Assembly (NCBI GenBank): GCA_029263055.1
Contig: JAJCYG010000095.1
Location: 22,321 to 86,320 of the forward strand
DNA: 64,000 nucleotides
Direction: 5' to 3'
Origin: Actinomycetes bacterium
Lineage (GTDB): Bacteria > Auribacterota > JAJCYG01
The translations under genes were made by a program, and so were the position numbers. The notes beneath the pieces were generated by a model. It was given only the letters and a program-made list of their open reading frames with translations, had not been told where the DNA came from and did not search any database. Below are positions 27,309 through 35,824 of the stretch, piece after piece; positions within the stretch are counted from its first letter, which is position 1, and each line of letters starts with the position of its first letter.

Positions 27309-28763
27309 ATGAAAACAGAAACCTTTATTGATTTAAATCCGTTAAATTCACTTAAAGCCCATGGGATGCCTACAGGTTATACGCCTGAGCAAACTCAAGG
27401 GGTGGAACCTCAACTTAAAGCGTATCAAGAGGAGCTCAAACCTCTTTTAGCTGATTTGCCTGCTTTACGCAAAAGCAATCAAGCTTGGTACCTTGCTGAC
27501 CGTTTGCCTGAAGTTAATATTGAAGAGGTGATTAAAGTTGGCCAAGATGTGCGCGATCATTTTAAAGATGTGGTGATCTTAGGTATTGGAGGGTCTGACT
27601 TTGGACCACGAGCCCTCTTTGACATGTTTTTGGGGAGTGATGATTACAACAATCTTTATCCAGCACAACGCGGAGCAGATGGTAAAGCCGCACCTAATAT
27701 TCATTTCTTTCAAAGTTTTGATTCAAGAAAGTGTCGTAACTTTTTAAAACGTGAAGGACTTGATTTAACTCAAACTGTTTTTGTGGTGATTAGTAAATCA
27801 GGTAAAACTTTAGAGACACGCCGTAACTTTGAATTTTTTCGTCAAAAATTAAAGGAAGCTCTAAAGAACAAAAATATTGATGAAGCCACACATAAAGATC
27901 ATTTTGTGTTGGTCACTGATGAAGCGATTGATGATAATGGGCACCCAAAATCAGTCTTACTTCAAGAGTTTTGGGATGTGCCGGCTCAGACTTGTTCCGC
28001 ACGGGCTCTGTTTCCTGTTCCAGACGGTGTTGGGGGACGGTATTCTGTTTTTTCACCTGTAGGCTTGATTCCTGCAGCCATATTAGGCATTAATGTGAAA
28101 GCCTTATTGCAAGGAGTGGCTGATGGGTGTGAGATGGCTCAGATTGCAACTGATAACTCTGATAATCTTCCTGCTCAGATTGCAACCTATCAATACCTTG
28201 CTTTAAAAGAAGGGCGTAATATTCAATATTTTTATGCGTTTGGTGAAGCGTTTAAAAACTTAACTAAATGGTATGAGCAGTTAGTTGAAGAATCAATTGG
28301 TAAACGGTTTGTGAATAAAAAAGGGGAGTCGATTGAGACAAACTTAATTATTAAACCAACCGTTGGAACCATTGATAATCATTCTTTTGTGCAGAATTTA
28401 TTAGGAGGCACACCTAAAGATAAGTTTGTCCTATTTATTGGGGCGTCTGATTATGCGCGCGAAGAAGATATTTCTGGAGATGATGGCATTCATTTTGATG
28501 ATAATCTTCAAGCCACATTAGATGGAACCCGCCAAGCTGTTTGCGATGAGGCTATCCCCAATATTTCGTTAACTGTGCAACAATTTAGCGAACGTGAAAT
28601 TGCCCAGTTAATGTTGATTTTAGAGTCTTCTATTGCTTATTTAGGTGAAGCTTTAGTCGGGTTAGAAGGGAACACCTTTCTTCAGCCTGATGTGGAAAAG
28701 TATAAAATCAAAACCGTGGAAGCATTAAAGAAATTCACCCAAGGGGCCACACGGCATGAGTAA
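27309..28763 (+). CDS. pgi: Glucose-6-phosphate isomerase
   Basis: Interconverts glucose 6-phosphate and fructose 6-phosphate. The sugar-binding SIS segments LGIGGSDFGPRAL and VVISKSGKTLETRRN, GGRYSVFSPVGLIPA, and the C-terminal active-site region (HSFVQNLLGG) identify the family. At 484 aa it lies between short Bacillus-type and long E. coli-type enzymes. It is the first gene behind a perfect promoter and overlaps the permuted phosphoglycerate mutase by 8 bases, a glycolytic operon. Confidence 0.94.
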   Translation: MKTETFIDLNPLNSLKAHGMPTGYTPEQTQGVEPQLKAYQEELKPLLADLPALRKSNQAWYLADRLPEVNIEEVIKVGQDVRDHFKDVVILGIGGSDFGPRALFDMFLGSDDYNNLYPAQRGADGKAAPNIHFFQSFDSRKCRNFLKREGLDLTQTVFVVISKSGKTLETRRNFEFFRQKLKEALKNKNIDEATHKDHFVLVTDEAIDDNGHPKSVLLQEFWDVPAQTCSARALFPVPDGVGGRYSVFSPVGLIPAAILGINVKALLQGVADGCEMAQIATDNSDNLPAQIATYQYLALKEGRNIQYFYAFGEAFKNLTKWYEQLVEESIGKRFVNKKGESIETNLIIKPTVGTIDNHSFVQNLLGGTPKDKFVLFIGASDYAREEDISGDDGIHFDDNLQATLDGTRQAVCDEAIPNISLTVQQFSEREIAQLMLILESSIAYLGEALVGLEGNTFLQPDVEKYKIKTVEALKKFTQGATRHE

Positions 28764-30393
28764 AACCCCCACAGAAGTCATTATTAAAGCTGTTGAAGAA
28801 GGATATAAAGGAAAGTATATCTCTGGTTTTGGGGACGAGCATACGACGCCGCTAGTGGCTAAAGATGCCAATGGCCAAGCTTTGGGTCGTATTCAAGAAA
28901 ACGACAGTGTGATCTTTTTTAATTTTCGCCAAGACCGTGCGCGCGAAATTACAGAAGCGTTGACGGGTGTGGACAGAGATGGGAATCCGTTTCAACACTT
29001 TCCTGTTCAACAATCAAAACTCGACTATGTTTCCATGACTGAATATCACAAAGACTTTGATTTCCCTGTCGCCTTTCCAAAAATTAAATTAACAAAATTA
29101 TTATCTGAAGTTTTATCTGATGCAGGGATTCAACAACTCCGTATTGCTGAAACGGAAAAATATGCACATGTCACCTTTTTTATGAATGGGGGCGAAGAGA
29201 AAAAATTTAAAGGCGAAGAATGGTCTTTAATTGCTTCGCCTAAAGTAGCTACTTATGATTTGCAACCAGAGATGTCTGCTCCTGAAGTAACTTCGACGGT
29301 AGTGAGTAAAATTAATTCCAAAAAATATGGTGCCATTATTTTGAATTATGCCAATCCAGACATGGTGGGACATACCGGTGTGGAGCCTGCTATTTTAAGT
29401 GCGGTCGAGCAAGTTGATAAAGGGATTGGCGAAATCATTGAAGCGATGTCAAAGCAAGATGGAATCGTTTTGATTACGGCGGATCATGGTAACTGTGAAC
29501 AGATGTATGCCATAGATGATGACGGTAATATTATTTATCAAGCAGACGGCACGCCTAAACCAAGCACAGAACATTCAGATGATCAGCCTGTCCCATTTAT
29601 TGCTTATGGCCCAGATGAAGTGATCAAAGGTTTAGAAATGCGTGAAGAAGGGGTCTTGGCTGACGTGGCACCCACATTGCTTCAGATGATTGATTTAAAA
29701 CAACCTGAAGAGATGACCGGAAAAACCATGTTCAAGAATTTTAAACATGATGGAAAACAACGTCCTATTATGTTGATTATTTTAGATGGATGGGGCATTT
29801 CTCCACGCGAAGAAGGGAATGCTCCTTTAAAAGGAAAGACTCCTAACATGGATCGTTTGGCAAAAGAATATCCGTCATCTCGATTAATTCCATTTGGAAA
29901 AGCAGTTGGATTGCCTGAAGGAACCATGGGAAATTCTGAAGTGGGTCACATGAACATTGGTTCAGGCCGTGTGGTTTTTACTGATTACGAACGGGTTAAT
30001 GTTTCAATTGAAAAAGGGGATTTTTTCGAAAACCCTGTTTTGCTGGAGGCTGTACGCCATGCTAAAAAGAAGGGTAAAGCCTTACATTTAATGGGGCTTC
30101 TTTCTGATATTGGAGTGCATTCTGATTCAAAGCATTTAATTGAACTTTTAGAATTAGCCAAACGTGAAGAGTTAGACAAAGTCTACATCCATGCTTTTAT
30201 GGATGGTCGTGATTCCGCGCCAGATAGTGGTGTTGGGTTTTTGAAAGAAGTTCAGCAAGGAATTCAAGAAAAAGGGATCGGTGAAATTGTTTCTGCAATA
30301 GGTCGTTATTATGCCATGGACCGTGACCAACGTTGGGAACGCGTTCAAGTTGCCTATGACGCACTTGTCTTTGGCAAAGGACAGCTCGTCTGA
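28756..30393 (+). CDS. gpmI: Circularly permuted cofactor-independent phosphoglycerate mutase
   Basis: Interconverts 3- and 2-phosphoglycerate. The 545-aa protein carries the two halves of a normal GpmI in swapped order. Residues 1-326 match the C-terminal part: Arg58 and Arg61 (NFRQDR), Lys135 (ETEKY), Asp202 and His206 (NPDMVGH), Asp243-His244 (ADHGN), His273. After a short linker (about 327-336) come the usual N-terminal elements: Asp344 (ILDGWG), nucleophile Ser394 (GNSEVGH), His455, Arg485-Asp486 (DGRD), Arg517 and Arg523. Spacings such as Asp-Ser 50, Ser-His 61 and His-Arg 30 equal those of the Geobacillus enzyme. The frame is continuous, overlaps pgi by 8 and the next gene by 1 base, and no leftover gpmI fragment flanks it. 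All catalytic residues are kept, so activity is likely. Confidence 0.93.
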   Translation: MSKTPTEVIIKAVEEGYKGKYISGFGDEHTTPLVAKDANGQALGRIQENDSVIFFNFRQDRAREITEALTGVDRDGNPFQHFPVQQSKLDYVSMTEYHKDFDFPVAFPKIKLTKLLSEVLSDAGIQQLRIAETEKYAHVTFFMNGGEEKKFKGEEWSLIASPKVATYDLQPEMSAPEVTSTVVSKINSKKYGAIILNYANPDMVGHTGVEPAILSAVEQVDKGIGEIIEAMSKQDGIVLITADHGNCEQMYAIDDDGNIIYQADGTPKPSTEHSDDQPVPFIAYGPDEVIKGLEMREEGVLADVAPTLLQMIDLKQPEEMTGKTMFKNFKHDGKQRPIMLIILDGWGISPREEGNAPLKGKTPNMDRLAKEYPSSRLIPFGKAVGLPEGTMGNSEVGHMNIGSGRVVFTDYERVNVSIEKGDFFENPVLLEAVRHAKKKGKALHLMGLLSDIGVHSDSKHLIELLELAKREELDKVYIHAFMDGRDSAPDSGVGFLKEVQQGIQEKGIGEIVSAIGRYYAMDRDQRWERVQVAYDALVFGKGQLV

Positions 30394-31031
30394 TGCTCAT
30401 TATCCAGTTTGCTTTCTTCTGGATGATGTTGATGTTAATTGTCTCAGTTCATGAATTTTCTCATGGATGGGTGGCTCATAAAAAAGGGGATAACACCGCA
30501 CTTCAAGCAGGGCGTCTCACTTTAAACCCTTTGGCCCATATTGATCTTTTTGGCTCGATTATCATGCCAGCCGTTCTTTTCTTTACTACCGGGATGTTCT
30601 TTGGGATGGCCAAGCCTGTTCCTGTGAACTTTGCTGCTCTTAATCATCCCAAACAAGATATGATTTGGGTAGGGATTGCAGGGCCTGCTTCAAATATTCT
30701 GATGGCTCTGGCCGGTTCTTTTCTGGTTAAAGTCTTTGGATTGGGTGGGGAAGACTTAGTTGGGATGATCTTTCGAATCTTCATCTTAGTCAATATTATC
30801 TTAGGGGTATTCAACATGCTCCCGATCCCTCCTTTAGATGGCTCCAGAGTATTGATGGGGCTTCTTCCACGTAAGCAAGCACTTGCAGTGGCTCGGGTAG
30901 AACCTTATGGCCTTTTTATTGTGATTGGGCTATTCTTACTAGGCGTTTTGAGCCCAATTGTCTTTGGGACGGTTCATTTTGTTTGGAAGTTTATAGGAAT
31001 GGAACCTGCTTGGCTTAGGCAGTTTTTTTAA
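30393..31031 (+). CDS. Site-2 protease family (M50) membrane metalloprotease
   Basis: Intramembrane zinc protease of the SpoIVFB/YwhC-like short M50 group. His20-Glu-Phe-Ser-His24 lies in the first membrane segment and the second motif is LPIPPLDGSRV. Of 212 aa, about five segments are hydrophobic; there is no PDZ domain, unlike RseP. It is 1-base overlapped with the mutase gene and 27 bases before trpS; an M50 gene next to trpS-scpAB is seen in many bacteria. Confidence 0.9.
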   Translation: MLIIQFAFFWMMLMLIVSVHEFSHGWVAHKKGDNTALQAGRLTLNPLAHIDLFGSIIMPAVLFFTTGMFFGMAKPVPVNFAALNHPKQDMIWVGIAGPASNILMALAGSFLVKVFGLGGEDLVGMIFRIFILVNIILGVFNMLPIPPLDGSRVLMGLLPRKQALAVARVEPYGLFIVIGLFLLGVLSPIVFGTVHFVWKFIGMEPAWLRQFF

Positions 31032-31058
31032 ATATTAGAAAGTTTTACTTGAGGATAT

Positions 31059-32039
31059 ATGTCTAAAGAACGAATATTAAGCGGTATGCGACCAACTGGA
31101 ATGTTGCATTTAGGCAACTTGCTGGGGGCCTTAGACAACTGGAAAAAGTATCAAGACCAGATGGAATGTTTCTTTATGGTGGCGGACTGGCACGCCTTGA
31201 TGAGTGAATATAAGAATCCTAAAGATTTGAAAAAGTTCACGATTGAGTGTGTGAAAGACTGGATTGCTTTTGGACTCGATCCAGAAAAGAGCACGATTTT
31301 TATCCAATCTGATGTGAAAGAGCATTTGGAATTAGCGGCTATCTTTGGGGCGTTGACCCCAATTCCATGGTTGGAGCGCAATCCTACTTATAAAGAGCAG
31401 CTCCAGGAATTGAAAGATAAAGACATTTTTACCTATGCATTTTTGGGTTATCCAGTCTTGCAGGCGGCTGATATTTTGCTTTATAAAGCCACTAAAGTCC
31501 CGGTTGGCAATGACCAGTTGCCTCACTTGGAATTGACTCGTGAGATTGCTCGACGATTTAATTTTCTCTATAAAGATGTTTTTCCAGAGCCACAGCCTAT
31601 TTTGACGCAAATGTCTCGCTTGATGGGGCTAGACAATCGAAAGATGAGCAAGAGCTATGGGAATATGATTGCTTTGTCTGAAACTGAAGAGCAGATTCAG
31701 ACAAAGGTTAAAACCATGGTTACAGATCCAGCCCGTGTGCGTTTAAAAGACCCGGGGCATCCAGATGTTTGTAATGTGTTTGCTTATCACCAGATCTTTA
31801 ATGCTAAGCAAGTAGATGAAGTGCGGGCCTGGTGTGAAGGGGCTACAGTGGGATGCACAGACTGTAAAGCTAAGGTAGCAGATCAGTTGGTAGACCTGCT
31901 CAAGCCAGCTCAAGAAATTAGAAAAGAGCTTGATTCAGATGAAAAGAAGATTGAAGAGATCTTAGCCGCTGGGGCTGAAAAAGCCAGAAAAGTAGCTCAA
32001 AAAACTATTGAGGAAGTCAAAGGCCTAGTTGGGTTATAA
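31059..32039 (+). CDS. trpS: Tryptophanyl-tRNA synthetase
   Basis: Class I synthetase charging tRNA-Trp. The HIGH equivalent is TGMLHLGNLLGAL and the loop NRKMSKSYGN is perfect. At 326 aa it is the usual bacterial length. GAGGATAT provides the ribosome binding site. It is followed by scpA after 34 bases. Confidence 0.96.
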   Translation: MSKERILSGMRPTGMLHLGNLLGALDNWKKYQDQMECFFMVADWHALMSEYKNPKDLKKFTIECVKDWIAFGLDPEKSTIFIQSDVKEHLELAAIFGALTPIPWLERNPTYKEQLQELKDKDIFTYAFLGYPVLQAADILLYKATKVPVGNDQLPHLELTREIARRFNFLYKDVFPEPQPILTQMSRLMGLDNRKMSKSYGNMIALSETEEQIQTKVKTMVTDPARVRLKDPGHPDVCNVFAYHQIFNAKQVDEVRAWCEGATVGCTDCKAKVADQLVDLLKPAQEIRKELDSDEKKIEEILAAGAEKARKVAQKTIEEVKGLVGL

Positions 32040-32073
32040 TAAACGTTTTAGTTTTAACTTTAATGGATGAAAT

Positions 32074-32808
32074 ATGACTGAAGAACAAGCAAATGATTAC
32101 AAAGTATCGCTAGAGATTTTCGAGGGTCCGCTCGATCTTCTTTTGTATTTGGTTAAAAAAGAAGAAGTCGACATCTTTGAAATCGATACCGTTAAAGTGA
32201 TTGATCAATATTTAGAATATATTGAATATTTTAAAATGCTTGATTTGGATATTGCAGGTGAGTTTTTGGTGATGGCCTCAACATTGATGTATATCAAATC
32301 AAAAATGTTGCTTCCACCTGAAGAACGTCCCATTGATGAAGAGGAAGAAGAAGATCCACGTTTGGAATTAATCAAACAGTTGGTGGAGTATAAAAAATTT
32401 AAAGAAGCAGCGACTGACTTAGGTGTGCGAGCATTACATGAAGCCGATCACTTTAGTCGTGAAACAGGTGGGCCGCTTCCGATTGATTTAAAGAGTAAAG
32501 AAGTTGAGTCAACTATTTTTGATTTGATTAGTTCGTTTTCTAAAGTGCTTGAGCGAATCAAAATTGAAGATGACTTAAAAGAAATTTTTGAAGAGACCCA
32601 TACCGTTACAGATAAAATAAAAGTTATCTTAGATACATTTAAAGAGGTGGATGAAATACGTTTTTCTGAGCTCTTTGAAGGGGTTAAAACTAGAAGTGAA
32701 GTAGTGGTAACCTTTTTAGCGGTGCTAGAATTAATCCGTTTGAAAAAAGTGGTGGCCACGCAAATTGAATCGTTTGGCGAAGTAACAATGCGCCAAGGTA
32801 TTGGTTGA
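32074..32808 (+). CDS. scpA: Segregation and condensation protein A
   Basis: Kleisin subunit that bridges the SMC dimer in chromosome condensation. The N terminus FEGPLDLLLYLVKKEEVDI and ASTLMYIKSKMLLP are the family signature; the C-terminal winged helix binds the SMC head. It has 244 aa. The stop overlaps the ribosome binding site of scpB. Confidence 0.95.
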   Translation: MTEEQANDYKVSLEIFEGPLDLLLYLVKKEEVDIFEIDTVKVIDQYLEYIEYFKMLDLDIAGEFLVMASTLMYIKSKMLLPPEERPIDEEEEEDPRLELIKQLVEYKKFKEAATDLGVRALHEADHFSRETGGPLPIDLKSKEVESTIFDLISSFSKVLERIKIEDDLKEIFEETHTVTDKIKVILDTFKEVDEIRFSELFEGVKTRSEVVVTFLAVLELIRLKKVVATQIESFGEVTMRQGIG

Positions 32809-32819
32809 GAGGAGTTGAC

Positions 32820-33644
32820 ATGGAAGCAGAATCAAAAGAAAAAATAAAACGGATACTTGAAGCCCTTCTTTTTGTGACTTCACGTCCCTTGTCGGCTAAA
32901 GAGTTGAGAGACGTGGTAAGTGATGTTGAAGTGATTCCTGAAAAGCAGCTTCTTCCATTATTAGAAGAGTTGGCTCAAGAATATGAAGAGTTGGGTCGAA
33001 GTTTTAAATTAGAAGAGACTTCTGAAGGGTTTCAAATTCGAACCCGTTCGGAATATGCGCCTTATTTGTCAAAACTCTATAAAGACCGTCGTACTGAAAA
33101 ACTATCTCATGCTGTGCTTGAGACGTTAGCTATTATTGCTTATCGTCAGCCAATCACTAAGTCTGAAGTTGAAGGTGTTCGTGGTGTGGATGTGACAGGA
33201 CCGCTCAAGAAATGTTTGGAACACGAATATGTGGCGATTGTGGGTAAAAAAGAAGTTTTGGGTCGTCCATTTATGTATGGAACTACAAACAAATTCTTAA
33301 AACAATTTGGTTTGAAAACATTAGATGAATTGCCTCAAATTGAGGAATTGCGCGAAATGGGAGAGAGTCAAAAAGAGCTCGCTCTAGAACCAAGCGAAGT
33401 CAATTCTGAAGAAGAAAAGCCGACTGATGAAAATCAAGTTCCAGAAGAAGTCAATGAGTCGCCAGAAGCTGTTGAAGGCGAAGAAGTGGAAGCATTGAAT
33501 GACACAGAACTAGAAGATGCGATTCAAGATGATGAAAATAGTGAATTAAAAGAAGAAGCAGATACTGAAGAAGAAGAAATTGAGATTAAAGAAGATGAGC
33601 ATGCAATCGAAGCATTGGGCGAAGATCCGGAAGAGGAAAAGTGA
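32820..33644 (+). CDS. scpB: Segregation and condensation protein B with acidic tail
   Basis: Double winged-helix partner of ScpA-SMC. ETLAIIAYRQPITKSEVEG is the conserved core. ATG 32820 is chosen because GGAG (32811-32814) lies 5 bases upstream; the TTG at 32805 lies before it. Of 274 aa, the last 90 or so are a strongly acidic low-complexity extension (many Glu and Asp) beyond the usual end of ScpB. The gene overlaps pheA by 4 bases (GTGA). Confidence 0.94.
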   Translation: MEAESKEKIKRILEALLFVTSRPLSAKELRDVVSDVEVIPEKQLLPLLEELAQEYEELGRSFKLEETSEGFQIRTRSEYAPYLSKLYKDRRTEKLSHAVLETLAIIAYRQPITKSEVEGVRGVDVTGPLKKCLEHEYVAIVGKKEVLGRPFMYGTTNKFLKQFGLKTLDELPQIEELREMGESQKELALEPSEVNSEEEKPTDENQVPEEVNESPEAVEGEEVEALNDTELEDAIQDDENSELKEEADTEEEEIEIKEDEHAIEALGEDPEEEK

Positions 33645-34717
33645 AATCACTATCGCAATTGCGTCTTAAAATCAACAAACTAGATAAAGAGATCATCCGT
33701 TTGATTAATCAACGGGTTGAAGCAGCTCTTGGTATAGGCACGATCAAAAAAGGATCGGGTCGCGAGATCTTTGTGCCTGCACGTGAAAAAGAAGTTTATG
33801 ACCGAGCTATGAAGTTAAATAGCGGGCCAATATTAGATGATTCGATTCGGGCGATTTACCGTGAGGTGATGTCTGCATCCTTAGCTTTAGAAAAAGATCT
33901 GATTGTTGCCTTTTTGGGGCCAGAAGGAACATTTTCAAACCAAGCTTCTGTGGCTAAGTTTGGCAATTCAGTTTCGTACCAACCTTTGCCTAGTATTGAT
34001 GAAGTCTTTAGAGAAATTGAACGGGGTAAAGCTGATTACGGAGTGGTTCCTATTGAAAACTCTGTGGAAGGATCAATTGGCCAAACATTAGACAACTTTT
34101 TAGATTCGCCTTTACAGGTCTGTTCAGAACTCTTTTTTCAGATTCAACATGTTCTTTATTCAAAAAATAAAAACATCTCATCTATTAAGAAGGTTTACTC
34201 AAATCCTCAAGTATTTGGGCAATGTCGTTTGTGGTTAAATCAACATTTGCCACAAGCCACGCTTGTCGATACTTCAAGTACTGCTCGTGCCTGTGAAATT
34301 GCTTTAAAAGAAAAGAATGTGGCCGCAATTGCCGGTAAGCAAGCTAAAGAGATTTATAAGTTGCCTGCGTTGCGTTCTAATATTCAAGATAGCGCCGGTA
34401 ATTGCACACGCTTTTTTGTTTTAGGCAAAAAAGAGAGCGACCGAACAGGTAAAGATAAAACATCGATTCTTTTTTCAACCTCAGATAAAGTTGGGGCGTT
34501 GTATAAAACCTTGCAACCTTTTGAAAAAAATAAGATCAATCTCAGTAAAATTGAATCTCGTCCTTCGAAAAAGAAAGCATGGGAATATGTTTTCTTTGTT
34601 GATTTGGAAGGGCATCCTTCAGATAAGAAGGTTGCTTCAGCACTTAAAGCCGTTGAACGGAAATGCAAATTCTTCAAGGTTTTGGGCGCATACCCTCAAA
34701 ATCAAATCTTACTGTAA
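33641..34717 (+). CDS. pheA: Bifunctional chorismate mutase / prephenate dehydratase
   Basis: P-protein converting chorismate to phenylpyruvate. It has an AroQ-type chorismate mutase (about residues 1-80), prephenate dehydratase (AFLGPEGTFSNQA, ENSVEGSIGQTLDNF, NCTRFFVLG) and a C-terminal ACT domain with GALYKTL and ESRP, the phenylalanine-binding signature, so feedback inhibition by phenylalanine is expected. It has 358 aa and a GTG start overlapping scpB. It is first of the aromatic genes pheA-hisC-tyrA-aroA. Confidence 0.95.
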   Translation: MKSLSQLRLKINKLDKEIIRLINQRVEAALGIGTIKKGSGREIFVPAREKEVYDRAMKLNSGPILDDSIRAIYREVMSASLALEKDLIVAFLGPEGTFSNQASVAKFGNSVSYQPLPSIDEVFREIERGKADYGVVPIENSVEGSIGQTLDNFLDSPLQVCSELFFQIQHVLYSKNKNISSIKKVYSNPQVFGQCRLWLNQHLPQATLVDTSSTARACEIALKEKNVAAIAGKQAKEIYKLPALRSNIQDSAGNCTRFFVLGKKESDRTGKDKTSILFSTSDKVGALYKTLQPFEKNKINLSKIESRPSKKKAWEYVFFVDLEGHPSDKKVASALKAVERKCKFFKVLGAYPQNQILL

Positions 34718-34726
34718 GGACTTCTC

Positions 34727-35824
34727 ATGCCCTTGGACAAGCAGATCAATCCTCAGATTAAGAAAATTCACCCTTATATTCCTGGAAAAACCATCGAGGA
34801 AGTGGCGCAACAGAACCGTTTAAAGCCAGCGCAGGTTTTGAAATTAGCTTCAAATGAGAATGTGCTAGGGCCTTCGCCTAAGGCTGTGGCAGCTGTGAAA
34901 GAATCTTGTAAGCGCTTACATCTTTATCCTGATGGTTCGGGTAAAGCACTTAAAATAAAAATAGCCCAACAGCTTAAAGTGAAACCGAATCAAGTTCTTT
35001 TAGGCAATGGCTCTAATGAGCTTTTAGAGTTTGTCTGCAAAGCTTTTGTGCGACCAGGCGATGAAGTAGTAGTGCCTGAAATTACTTTTTCAATGTACAA
35101 CGCCTTTGCCACTTTAGCTGGAGCTAAGATCAAAAAAGTCTCTTTAACTGATTATGTTTTGGATACGAATAAGTTATTAAAAGCGGTAAATAAGAAAACA
35201 AAAATAGTTTTCTTGTGTAATCCGAACAATCCAACAGGAACGGTGATTTCACACGAATCAATTAAAAAACTGATTCGTGCACTTCCTGAAAAAGTGATTG
35301 TTGTTTTAGATGAAGCTTATGGAGATTTTCGTTCTGGAAAAGGAATGGCCCAAAGCCAAGAATTTCTCCGAAGAGAGAATGTACTGTTACTAAGAACGTT
35401 TTCAAAAATTTTTGGCTTAGCTTCTTTGCGGATTGGGTATGGCTTAGCCCATCCTAAATTGGCAGATTTATTAAATCGTGTGCGCCAACCTTTTAATGTG
35501 AATGGGGTGGCACAAGCAGCTGCTTGTGCTGGTTTTGCAGATAAAAGTCACCAAAGCAAGAGCAAGCAGCTTGTCCGCGCGGGAAAAAAGGTTTTAGAGA
35601 AGAAATTAAAGGAACTCAATTTACTTGTGTTGCCTTCAGAGGCTAACTTTGTTTGTGTGCGGGTTGGAAATAGCAAAAAAGTGTCTGAAGCGATGCAAAA
35701 AGAGGGTGTGGTCATTCGTCCGCTTGGTTCTTTTGGTTTAAAAGCATTTATTCGCATTACTATTGGCACAGCCGCACAAAATAGGCGTGTGATTAAATCA
35801 TTAAAGAGAGCATTAAAGAAATGA
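34727..35824 (+). CDS. hisC: Histidinol-phosphate aminotransferase family (probable aromatic aminotransferase)
   Basis: PLP-dependent class I/II aminotransferase of the HisC family, 365 aa. ASNENVLGPSPKA, CNPNNPTGT and the Schiff-base Lys227 in RTFSKIFGLASLRIGYG are clear. No other histidine gene is near; it sits between pheA and tyrA, so its main role may be transamination of phenylpyruvate, hydroxyphenylpyruvate or prephenate, as seen for some HisC relatives. It overlaps tyrA by 4 bases. Confidence 0.9.
   Translation: MPLDKQINPQIKKIHPYIPGKTIEEVAQQNRLKPAQVLKLASNENVLGPSPKAVAAVKESCKRLHLYPDGSGKALKIKIAQQLKVKPNQVLLGNGSNELLEFVCKAFVRPGDEVVVPEITFSMYNAFATLAGAKIKKVSLTDYVLDTNKLLKAVNKKTKIVFLCNPNNPTGTVISHESIKKLIRALPEKVIVVLDEAYGDFRSGKGMAQSQEFLRRENVLLLRTFSKIFGLASLRIGYGLAHPKLADLLNRVRQPFNVNGVAQAAACAGFADKSHQSKSKQLVRAGKKVLEKKLKELNLLVLPSEANFVCVRVGNSKKVSEAMQKEGVVIRPLGSFGLKAFIRITIGTAAQNRRVIKSLKRALKK

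Noticed and set aside
30197..30400. Minus-strand frames inside gpmI and other genes
   Set aside because: They lie wholly within strong coding genes on the other strand and lack ribosome binding sites and family motifs.
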